Positions 10,301 through 19,975 of a DNA stretch of 64,000 bases are shown in pieces. The stretch is taken from NCBI GenBank assembly GCA_964035575.1, contig OZ037885.1:992001-1056000 (forward strand), read 5' to 3'. The stretch comes from Rhynchopus sp. YZ270_cl-10. Taxonomy: Eukaryota; Euglenozoa; Diplonemea; Diplonemida; Diplonemidae. Numbering within the stretch: position 1 is the first letter of the stretch; each line of letters begins with the position of its first letter. Under the pieces are notes generated by a model. The model was not told the origin of the DNA. It did not search any database and saw nothing but the letters and a program-made list of their open reading frames with translations. The position numbers and the translations under genes are program-made.

Positions 10301-13300
10301 TCCAGATCGAAGGCATCGGAGTCAGCATGACAACCCTTGAGGAAGTGTTCATGAAGATTGAGGCCGAATGCCACGAAGAGGACATGGAGCGGGAGATGCG
10401 TAAGTCGATCACCACGACGTCGCACACAGGGAGCAAGGTGCACGCAGTGGCGCCTGCAGAGACACGTCACAGCACGATCAGCATGCACGACTTCGGACAG
10501 CTGTATACCATCACCAACGAAGCGGACCCACCAACGACCGGTACCATCCTCTACCAGGACCAATTCCGTGCCATGTTCCTCAAGCGCTTCAACTGCGCGA
10601 AGCGTGACACGAGAACGCTCTGCTTCCAGTTTGTCTTCCCTGTTGTTATGATCATCCTTGCGCTTATTGTAGGCAGCTTGAGCGCCGCTGCTGAGGGCAA
10701 CTTGGAGATGGAGTCCGGCATCTACGACACACCGAGCATTCCGTTTGTTTCGACAGGCGATGCATTGACGACCTATGCGTTTGCTGGATACACGATGCTC
10801 AACGTCACTGCAGAGGACGCAAGCGTGGCGGACGCTGACACGCTGTCTGTATGGTCTGATGGACACCGTGCACACAAGGATGTGGACCGTCCCTTTGGGA
10901 TTGCAGCTTCTCAAAGCATTGTTCTGTCGAACGAATCGTTCTACCACGCGCTGCCGTCTGCGATGCGTGGGACAGAGAACGCACGCATGAAGCAGGTCCA
11001 TGGTGAGTCCTCCCGCATAACCGTCTCCAACCACCCGCTCCCGCAAAACGAATACCGCTCGCAGGTCGTCGACAGCGTCAAAACCGCGATTACCGCAATT
11101 CTGATCCTGATCCCGTTCTCCTTCCTCCCCTCAAACTTCGTCTCCTTCGTGGTCAAGGAGAAGCAGTGCAGGGCGAAGCACGTTCAGATCGTGAGTGGTG
11201 CGAACCTATCTGCGTATTGGGCAAGCACCTTCCTGTTTGATTTGGCGTCGTATGCGTGCACGATGTTTCTGGCGTTCCTCGTCTTCTTCATTGCTGGGCG
11301 TAGTGAGTATGTGGGCAACTTCACTGTGTTCATGGCAACGTTCCTGCTGTTTTCGTTCTACGGTGTTGCGGCAGCGTGGAGCAGCTACATGATGTCGTTC
11401 CTCTTCCAGAGCCATTCAGCCGCGCAGAGCAGCGTTATTGGGTTCAACTTCATCGCCGGGTTTGTGACCGTCATTGTCGTGATGACCCTGCAGTTCACAG
11501 ACTCCACAAAGGACATCGCCACGGCGCTGCAGTACATCTTCCGTTGCATCCCATCCTTCGCTCTGGGTGACGGTATCGTGCAGCTGAGTCTCCGCACCCT
11601 GTACTCAATCGACGGCGGAAACAAAAGCGCGTTTGATTGGGACATCGCAGGGGCAGACATTCTGTACCTCGCCATGTCGTCGCCGGTGTACTTCCTTGCC
11701 ACGTTGCTTCTGGAGTCGGACACAATTCGTGGAAAGCTGAAGCGTGCCCTGAAGGGGAAAGGAGGTGCGCACGGTGCGGACAACGAACGTCCACTGCTGA
11801 GCTCCAACGCGACCGACGCTGATGTGTTCAACGAAGGAGAGTACTGCACGATTGCGAGGGACGAAGCGAATGTGGTGCACAGAAGAGGCGCGTGGCTGAT
11901 GTGCAAGGACCTCCAAACCGGGACTGTGTACTACTTCAACGAGAGGACCGGGGAGAGCAAATACTCGGCTAAGGGAACGCCGTTCCACAGAGACGAGAAC
12001 GTTGTGGCGCACGCGAAGGAGGTCAACGCATCTGAGCACGGACGTGACGGAGACTTTGTCACAGTGCAGCGCCTTCGCAAGGTCTGGCCTGCCCGCGGCA
12101 ACGCACCGGAAAAGGTGGCCGTCTCCGACGTGACCTTCGGCGTGAAGAGAGGCGAGCTCTTTGCCTTCCTCGGAACCAACGGTGCCGGCAAGACCACAAC
12201 CCTCTCCGTCCTCAGTGGTGAAATCCCCCCGACCTCTGGACGTGCCTTGATTGCTGGTCACGACGTCGAGCTGGAGCCGCAGCTTGCACGTCAGAACGTT
12301 GGATACTGTCCTCAGTTCGACGCACTGTTGGACAACTTGACATGCGAAGAGCATTTAGAACTTTACTCGCGTTTGAGAGGAATCCCTCTGAAGCACAGAA
12401 AAGAAAGCACCGAGGTGCTCCTCAACGGTCTTGGCCTTGACGTTCACAGGAAGAAGCAGTCTGCAAAGCTCAGCGGCGGGAACAAGCGCAAGCTCTCTGT
12501 CGCCATTGCGCTGATCGGCGGCCCGGCTGCGGTGCTCCTGGACGAGCCCTCAGCGGGGATGGACCCTGTTGCACGCCGCTCGCTCTGGGGTGCATTGGAG
12601 AAGGCTATCACCGACCTGAAGCTCTCCGTGGTGCTGACGACCCACCATCTCGAGGAGGTGGAGGGGCTGAGCCGTCTGGACCACCGTGTGACGATCATGG
12701 TGGACGGGCGTCTGCAGTGCCTGGGCAACCTGTCGACACTCAAGTCGCAGCTTGGAGACGCATATGAGCTTACACTGAAGGTCACGTCTGCGGCCGCTGA
12801 AACCGCCCTCTGCGACTTCATCAAGAAGACCTGGGTCGGTACCGAGCTTGTCGAGTCGAACCAGCAGCGCCTCTCGTTCCAAGTGCCGAAGAGCAAAGCC
12901 ACCCTCAGCCAGATGTTCGAGACAATCGAGAACAACCGCGAAAAGTTGTGCATCTCGGACTACAGCATCAACGAGATGTCCCTGGAGCAGGTCTTCATCC
13001 GCATCAGTGAGCGTGCTGTACGCGATGAGGATGTGGTATGGCCACATGTTGTTTCCTCTTCCCCTTTTTTATAGGTCGCTCAGATGACAACACAGTCACA
13101 AATTGTGATGCAAGCCTTGCTTGAGAATGTACCAGGTTGTCTTGCGTCTACGACGTCACAAAGACAAGCGATCAGCGCATCACATTGTACCTATTCTCTA
13201 AAAATTATTCAACCGTAAAAAAAACTAAAACCAACAAAAAAACAACACACACCAACACTTCTCCACAGGCTGCATACGGCAACGGAAGCGGCACCACTAC

Positions 13301-13331
13301 ACACGCCCCATCCCCTCCAGCGAGGGACTAG
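7357..13331 (+). CDS. ABCA-type full ABC transporter
   Basis: This is a full transporter with two membrane domains and two ATPase domains, of the ABCA lipid-exporter type. ATPase domain 1 has Walker A GHNGAGKTT (about residue 668), signature LSGGQKRKLS (about 767) and Walker B LIFLDEPTAGMD (about 787). ATPase domain 2 has GTNGAGKTT (about 1605), LSGGNKRKLS (about 1705) and AVLLDEPSAGMD (about 1725). Each membrane domain has a leading hydrophobic segment, a large extracytoplasmic loop and a hydrophobic cluster, as in ABCA proteins. A WW-like stretch (WLMCKDLQTGTVYYFNERTG) lies just before ATPase domain 2. The main exon is 7357-13035. Two small introns (13036-13074 and 13129-13268) would add a tail ending SPPARD at 13331; unspliced, the frame stops at 13074. 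The start follows CTCTGCAG by 15 bases. The tail exons are an inference, the family call is firm. Confidence 0.93.
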
Positions 13332-15216
13332 AAGCGCTTTCCGCCAGACCTGAAGACACTGTGCCGTGCCGTGTTGTCCTCTTCCTCCACATTCTCCGTG
13401 TGTCTTGTGTGTGTGTGTACCCTTTTTTTCCTGGACACTCTAGACCTAACAGTGACAGCAGACGTCATTTTTTGGTCAATTTTTTCTCTCGCAATACTGT
13501 TTCGAACAATAGCCTCGTCCTTTTTCCCTCTAGCACATATATTTGCAACAATCACACTATATTATTTCAAGGTGACTAAGCATTCATCTTAGCGTTTCTC
13601 ACAATTGAACAATGAAAAAAAAGGCCGCAAAGCGACTGGCAGAATACCTCTAAGCCAGTTCGCATTTGCCGTCCTACATCGTAGGACGCAGCGCCACCAG
13701 AACTCCCCCCTCATGCCCGCAGCTAGCTATCATGCTGCCCTCCCCCCCTCCGCTCAATTCGTCAATACATTTTTTTTTATCGCTAACCACCAACTAACTT
13801 AATTGGGGATCAACATCGATTCGTCCCCCAACAACACTCAGCAGGCTTTGGCAACCAAAGTCCAAAGTCAGCTTGGTTCGTGCAATTTGACATTTTACAT
13901 GCCATTTTTGGTTCCCTCTAGACATACTTAGAAGGCGAATTTCGTATTCGCCCTATATTCGGATCTGAATATAGGCCGAATATGTATTCGCCTTCTAAGT
14001 ATGTCTAGAAGGGGGACGGATAGCGAGAGCAGGGCATATCCTACATATCGAGGTGTTTTGCGCCAGATATTTCAGCTTTTTTTTTTTAAAAACGGCCACC
14101 TTCGTCAAGTAGGTTGCCCTATAAATTCCCGGGACCGGGAAGGTGTGTTCTAAAAAAGAACTCACCGCAATCATTTTTTGTTTTGTTTATTTTTTAGAAA
14201 AAGAAATCTTTTGTTTCTGTGAAGCACATCCCCCAGGTGCACCTACACTAATACCAACCAAAGAACGCTGTTTTTGTCCTTGCAGCTATTTTTCCATACA
14301 CCAACCTGATTTTGACCCCTTTTGTGGTGTTTGGCGGCCGGCGCACACCGCCCCAACCCCTGCAAACATCAAACACAGAGTCAAACTCAGGTGGCGATAC
14401 ATACGGTGTTATATCAAAATGATATATCGGTATAACGCCTTAACAGTTTTTTCTTGGTATTTGCTTTTGGCCTTTTTAATGGAGTTTTCTGGACACCTAC
14501 CCATCTGGAAACCCCCACAGTTTTTCTATTTTTTTTTGATTTTTTTTCTTTCTTTGTGATTGCATGATGCATTATATTGTCTTTATTGCTTTGGTACCCT
14601 CCTATATGGTGACAATCCTTCTCACTAGGTGCCCTCGTGATACTACGTTTGACAAAGCGCCATCCACACACTAGGCAGATTGCATAATATATCCACTCTT
14701 GGTCGCAATCTTGAGCCAAAACACCCCTCTATTTTCATGCTACATGACCCATGGGTTTCAGCCCCCTCCCTACCCACCAGCGCATATCAAGACTGTCAAC
14801 AAAAGAAAAACGCTGAAAAACAATGTCTACAAGGAAAACCACCCCCAATTCATTTTCCCTCCCAGCACCCCGTTCCCCCATATAATTGGGGGTAAAATTC
14901 CCGATTTCCGGATTGCGTTTTGGGGGGTTTTTTAAAGAGGGCTTGCAGAGAGGAGTGTGCAAGGGTACCTTTAATTCGGGGGTCGCGGGGTCCTGGCTCC
15001 GGAGAAGCGGAGTCCGTTGTCCTTGGTGAGTCTTTTGGGCTGTTTGTTCTCTGATATCGCAAACTGTACCCCTCCGAGCGTGCAGTTTGCACACACCCCT
15101 GTTTTTTGGTGTCAAGAGCCGACCCCCTACCCCCCAAACATTATTGACGTGCCTCCACTCGACACAGATTTATTTTATTCCCAAAACCCACACACAAGCC
15201 ACGTCCTCCCTACACA
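13332..15216. other. Intergenic region with one fold-back
   Basis: No gene is supported. A GTGACTAAGCATTCATCTTAG fragment of the TCATCTTA repeat lies at 13571-13592 and a fold-back at 13914-14013. The last 110 bases (from about 15105) match the leaders of ubiquitin-ankyrin copies 1 and 3 and probably hold the promoter and 5' leader of copy 2. Confidence 0.55.
13914..14013. repeat. 100-bp fold-back repeat
   Basis: The arms are almost perfect inverted repeats (CCCTCTAGACATACTTAGAA on the left, mirrored on the right by TTCTAAGTATGTCTAGAAGGG with one extra base). A second nested pair is built on CCTATATTCGG/CTGAATATAGG. It has no coding capacity and no clear target duplication. Confidence 0.75.
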
Positions 15217-16776
15217 ATGGAAGTGCACACAACCTTTCTGGGTATCAGCAAGAGTGTTGTTGTGGATGAGGAGGGGACGGTGGCGGATTTGCTGACGTGT
15301 ATCGCGCTTGCGTACAACGTGAAGGAAAGCTGCCTTGCGATGAGCATGTCAGGGGCACGTCTCTCTGTCACTGACGCATGTGGTGCAGACATTGCCCTCA
15401 GCAACACAGCACTGTACGACGGTGCTGCTGTCACTGCACAACCCACCATGACGCCTGCACAGACCGCACGGCACCTTCTGCTGCAACAGGGCGTACCTCC
15501 CGCAGAGTACGACACCGCACTTCTCTCTGCGTGCGGGGAAGGCGACCACGACATGGTCACACTTCTCCTTGAGACCGACCGCATCACCGGCACGCTCTAC
15601 GATGAGGCCTTCAAGGCAACAGCACAGGCCGGACAGATCTGTTGCACTGAGGCGCTCAGGGTCGTGCCGAAGCACATTCGTCTCCCCGATGGGGTATTGT
15701 CGGCAGAGACACTCAACGACGCGATATGTGCGGCGGCACACAACAAGCATGCAGGATGGTTGAAGCGAATGGCGTTGTATGTGTCTGTCGAGGAGATGGT
15801 GTGTCCGAGGAGGCTGCCGTTGGTGGCGGCAGTGCAGATGGAGGAGAATGAGGAGGTGATTGAGTTTTTGCTTGGGCTGGGTGCACGGCCGGGGCAGTGC
15901 GAGGTGGGGGGTGATACAGAGTCTGCTTTGCATGCGGCAGTGGATGCGGCGTACATCCGCAGGTTTGCTCAGTGTGACAACATCAGCACGACAGATCTCA
16001 GTCAGGACTACTCCCCACTGCACAATGTGCGTACCCTAGCCAAGCTCCGTGCCTTTAAGTGCTTCCACGACGCAGCCTTCAAGCGTGACTGCAGCCCCTC
16101 AACATTCAGCAAATCCAGCTGTCACCAAAGCTGGTGCAGCATCCTCAACCTTCAATCCAAAAGCTTCAATGGTTGGTATTCATGCAATGAGTTTTTCAGC
16201 ATCGTTCACACTCCCCTGGTAGTGAGTATCAGTGCACATGCGGAGGTTGCGTGCCTGCGTGCAGTGCTTGCCTGGACGAGATGCACAGCGCCGCGCACAG
16301 ACAACTATTGGAACGCGTTGTGGAGAGAAGCGTCGATGGTGGCAGAGCGGGGGGAGTGGGACCGTTTTGTGTTGCTCAGTGCGATGGGTGGTGCGGATGT
16401 GCGTGCAGTGAACAGGTGGGGCGTGTCGCCTGCGTCTATCGCAGCACGGACGCAGGGTGGGAGAAACGCGCTTGCCAAGCTTGGTGTTGTCGCCGAGCCG
16501 AACGAACGCCGTCCTGGGTGGAAGCGCCACGTCAATCGATGCCGGTACTACTACCAAGAGGTCAGGGAGAACCCAAATTACTGCTTCGTGCGTGCCCGTC
16601 CTGCTCCCTTTCAGTTCGACCCTGTGGATGAGGAAGGAGAGTACCCAAGAAGGCAGTGCAGGTCTAAGTGCAGGCGCAGTGCCTCGAAGCAAGCGGCATT
16701 GCGTCTGCAGCACCAGAGACGGCTTGCAGGGAAGGTCCGCAGCAAGCAGCGAAGGGAGAGGCCCGTCAGGGTCTGA
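15217..16776 (+). CDS. Ubiquitin-like/ankyrin family protein, copy 2
   Basis: An intact 519-residue protein. Residues 1-75 (MEVHTTFLGISKSVVVDEEG onward) have the alternating hydrophobic pattern and length of a ubiquitin-like beta-grasp fold, though without a C-terminal Gly-Gly for conjugation. About residues 85-330 carry degenerate ankyrin helices such as DTALLSACGEGDHDMVTLLL and EVIEFLLGLGARP. The C-terminus is basic (KCRRSASKQAALRLQHQRRL) and could be a nuclear signal. It has no signal peptide, membrane segment or intron. It differs from copies 1 and 3 mainly in two short windows, about residues 312-330 (after LNLQSK) and about 440-455 (after RPGW). An intracellular binding or scaffold role is likely; the partner is unknown. 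Confidence 0.8.
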   Translation: MEVHTTFLGISKSVVVDEEGTVADLLTCIALAYNVKESCLAMSMSGARLSVTDACGADIALSNTALYDGAAVTAQPTMTPAQTARHLLLQQGVPPAEYDTALLSACGEGDHDMVTLLLETDRITGTLYDEAFKATAQAGQICCTEALRVVPKHIRLPDGVLSAETLNDAICAAAHNKHAGWLKRMALYVSVEEMVCPRRLPLVAAVQMEENEEVIEFLLGLGARPGQCEVGGDTESALHAAVDAAYIRRFAQCDNISTTDLSQDYSPLHNVRTLAKLRAFKCFHDAAFKRDCSPSTFSKSSCHQSWCSILNLQSKSFNGWYSCNEFFSIVHTPLVVSISAHAEVACLRAVLAWTRCTAPRTDNYWNALWREASMVAERGEWDRFVLLSAMGGADVRAVNRWGVSPASIAARTQGGRNALAKLGVVAEPNERRPGWKRHVNRCRYYYQEVRENPNYCFVRARPAPFQFDPVDEEGEYPRRQCRSKCRRSASKQAALRLQHQRRLAGKVRSKQRRERPVRV

Positions 16777-17781
16777 AGCGAGGGTGAGAGCTGAGAGGTG
16801 GGTTTTTATTCCACAACACAGAGAGGCTTGGGTTCATCTTAGCAAACCCAATGCCCGCAGCACACAAACGTTGTTCTTTGTTCTTGCACGAAGCAACCCC
16901 TTCCCTTCCGTTACCCTCCCTTCTCCTCCCTCCCCTAAGTGTGCACAACCGCCCCTGCAACGACACGCTACGTTGCAGTTCCTGCACTCTTCTATCCATT
17001 GGGCTACACCCCACACCCCTCCCCACCCCTTCGCCCCCGTTGCAATATCCTGCAGAAACGGCCACCGTCCCACGAGGCGGCAGGTCTGTCTTATTGCCAA
17101 AGGTTACTTTCGTTTGTGAAACATTCACTGACGTTCACCGGGATGCTTTTCTTGTTAATAAGAAATGTGTTCATTTCTAGTGAAATTTTTGAGTAACCAC
17201 GAGTCGTTTTTTTCCTCCCTTGCTCCCCATCTCACTCACACACATTACATATTTCAGGAGAATTGTCATTTTTTTTCGTTCATTAATTATTGTGAGCAGG
17301 TTTGGTGATTTTTTATTTTATTTTTAAAGTGTGTGACTGAGTGTGGGGATGCGTTCAAGAATCAAACTCTCCCCCCAAACCCCCTTTTGTCTCTATTTTT
17401 CTTTATCCAAACGGCAAGGATGCGTATTAATTTTTCTTATTCTTTTTCTTTCTTGAAAGATTACAAGCAATGCTAAAAGGAAATTGAAACACCGTATCCC
17501 TACTGCCTTCCTTTGTCTATGTTCCAATCTGGGGCGGGTTGGAGTAGAGCCACATTTCACCGACAGGTCGAGGTGTGTGTGCGTTTCACCACAACCTATC
17601 CCCTTGTAAGCACGCAGTGTTATTGGAAACTGAACAAAGTTAAAACCAACGATAGATCTGTCTTCCTATTGAGTCCAAAAACAAATAGCCGACCCCCTAC
17701 CCTCCAAACATAAACCATGCCTCCCCACTCCACTGCCACAGATCTATTCTATTCACACACAATCCACACCCCCCCTACACA
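16777..17781. other. Duplicated 3' flank with an insertion, then leader of copy 3
   Basis: Bases 16777-17155 match the 3' flanks of copies 1 and 3. The matching tail (CACGCAG, then GGAAACTGAACAAAGTTAAA) then resumes only near 17611. About 450 AT-rich bases have therefore been inserted in, or lost from, one lineage. The last 90 bases before 17782 match the leaders of copies 1 and 2. No gene is seen. Confidence 0.55.
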
Positions 17782-19332
17782 ATGGAAGTGCACACAACCT
17801 TTCTGGGTATCAGCAAGAGTGTTGTTGTGGATGAGGAGGGGACGGTGGCGGATTTGCTGACGTGTATCGCGCTTGCGTACAACGTGAAGGAAAGCTGCCT
17901 TGCGATGAGCATGTCAGGGGCACGTCTCTCTGTCACTGACGCATGTGGTGCAGACATTGCCCTCAGCAACACAGCACTGTACGACGGTGCTGCTGTCACT
18001 GCACAACCCACCATGACGCCTGCACAGACCGCACGGCACCTTCTGCTGCAACAGGGCGTACCTCCCGCAGAGTACGACACCGCACTTCTCTCTGCGTGCA
18101 GGGAAGGCGACCACGACATGGTCACACTTCTCCTTGAGACCGACCGCATCACCGGCACGCTCTACGATGAGGCCTTCAAGGCAACAGCACAGGCCGGACA
18201 GATCTGTTGCACTGAGGCGCTCAGGGTCGTGCCGAAGCACATTCGTCTCCCCGATGGGGTATTGTCGGCAGAGACACTCAACGACGCGATATGTGCGGCG
18301 GCACATCACAAGCATGCAGGATGGTTGAAGCGAATGGCGTTGTATGTGTCTGTCGAGGAGATGGTGTGTCCGAGGAGGCTGCCGTTGGTGGCGGCAGTGC
18401 AGATGGAGGAGAATGAGGAGGTGATTGAGTTTTTGCTTGGGCTGGGTGCACGGCCGGGGCAGTGCGAGGTGGGGGGTGATACAGAGTCCGCGTTGCATGT
18501 GGCAGTGGATGCGTCGTACATCCGCAGGTTTGCTCAGTGTGACAACATCAGCACGACAGATATCAGCCATGACCGCACCCCACTGCACAATGTGCGTACC
18601 CTAGCCAAGCTCCGTGCCTTTAAGTGCTTCCACGACGCAGCCTTCAAGCGTGACTGCAGCCCCTCAACATTCAGCAAATCCAGCTGTCACCAAAGCTGGT
18701 GCAGCATCCTCAACCTTCAATCCAAAATTGAATGGTTTTCATACAATGAGTTTTACTGTCCCGATCTTTCTCCGCTTGTTGTTAATATCAGTGCACATGG
18801 GGAGGTTGCGTGCCTGCGTGCAGTGCTTGCCTGGACAAGATGCACAGCGCCGCGCACAGAGAACTATTGGAACGCGTTGAGGAGAGAAGCATTGAGGGTT
18901 GCAGGGAGCGGGCAGTGGGACCATTTTGTGTTGCTCAGTGTGATGGGTGGTGCGGATGTGCGTGCAGTGAACAGGTGGGGCGTGTCGCCTGCGTCTATCG
19001 CAGCACGGACGCAGGGTGGGAGAAACGCGCTTGCCAAGCTTGGTGTTGTCGCCGAGCCGAACGAACGCCGTCCTGGGTGGAGACTCCACATCAATCGTTA
19101 CTGGCACGGCAACGAGAAAAGAGAGAACCCATCCTGCTGCTTCGTGCGTGCCCGTCCTGCTCCCTTTCAGTTCGACCCTGTGGATGAGGAAGGAGAGTAC
19201 CCAAGAAGGCAGTGCAGGTCTAAGTGCAGGCGCAGTGCCTCGAAGCAAGCGGCATTGCGTCTGCAGCACCAGAGACGGCTTGCAGGGAAGGTCCGCAGCA
19301 AGCAGCGAAGGGAGAGGCCCGTCAGGGTCTGA
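17782..19332 (+). CDS. Ubiquitin-like/ankyrin family protein, copy 3
   Basis: An intact 516-residue paralogue of the copy at 15217, identical over most of its length, with the same ubiquitin-like head, ankyrin-like body and basic tail. The two variable windows again differ: after LNLQSK it reads IEWFSYNEFYCPD, and after RPGW it reads RLHINRYWHGNEKRE. The copy ends at the same RERPVRV. Its 3' flank is most like that of copy 1 (both keep TTCTTATTTTTTTGTTAAC), so copies 1 and 3 may share the more recent exchange. The function is unknown; a recognition or adaptor role is inferred from the architecture only. Confidence 0.8.
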   Translation: MEVHTTFLGISKSVVVDEEGTVADLLTCIALAYNVKESCLAMSMSGARLSVTDACGADIALSNTALYDGAAVTAQPTMTPAQTARHLLLQQGVPPAEYDTALLSACREGDHDMVTLLLETDRITGTLYDEAFKATAQAGQICCTEALRVVPKHIRLPDGVLSAETLNDAICAAAHHKHAGWLKRMALYVSVEEMVCPRRLPLVAAVQMEENEEVIEFLLGLGARPGQCEVGGDTESALHVAVDASYIRRFAQCDNISTTDISHDRTPLHNVRTLAKLRAFKCFHDAAFKRDCSPSTFSKSSCHQSWCSILNLQSKIEWFSYNEFYCPDLSPLVVNISAHGEVACLRAVLAWTRCTAPRTENYWNALRREALRVAGSGQWDHFVLLSVMGGADVRAVNRWGVSPASIAARTQGGRNALAKLGVVAEPNERRPGWRLHINRYWHGNEKRENPSCCFVRARPAPFQFDPVDEEGEYPRRQCRSKCRRSASKQAALRLQHQRRLAGKVRSKQRRERPVRV

Positions 19333-19975
19333 AGCGAGGGTGAGAGCTGAGAGGTGGGTTTTTATTCCACAACACAGAGAGGCTTGGGTTCATCTTACCA
19401 AACCCAATGCCCGCAGCACACAAACGTTGTTCTTTGTTCTTGCACGAAGCAACCCCTTCCCTTCCGTTACCCTCCCTTCTCCTCCCTCCCCTAAGTGTGC
19501 ACAACCGCCCCTGCAACGACACGCTACGTTGCAGTTCCTGCACTCTTCTATCCATTGGGCTACACCCCACACCCCTCCCCACCCCTTCGCCCCCGTTGCA
19601 ATATCCTGCAGAAACGGCCACCGTCCCACGAGGCAGCAGGTCTGTCTTATTGCCAAAGGTTACTTTCGTTTGTGAAACACTCACAGACGTTCACCGGGAT
19701 GTTTTTCTTATTTTTTTGTTAACACGCAGTATCATTGGAAACTGAACAAAGTTAAAACCAACGATAGATCTGTCTTCACACTTCCTTTTGATTCCTCCCC
19801 CTTCACCATTATAACGTGCGCCACCCACCCACCCCTCACCCCCCGGAGTGCGCTTTTGTTGAGATTAAAAAAGGTTCTTTTTTTATGAAACAATTTTTTT
19901 ACTTACTCTAAACACCCCTCAACCCTCAACCCTCCACCCTACTCGCCCACTCCTCCTTCAGTACACTGCTGCACA
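19333..19975. other. Shared 3' flank and short spacer
   Basis: To about 19800 this repeats the 3' flank of copy 1, including the GAGAGGCTTGGGTTCATCTTA motif at 19376. The remaining 170 bases are CT-rich, ending in a pyrimidine tract and AG at 19960-19961, shortly before the next start codon. Confidence 0.55.
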
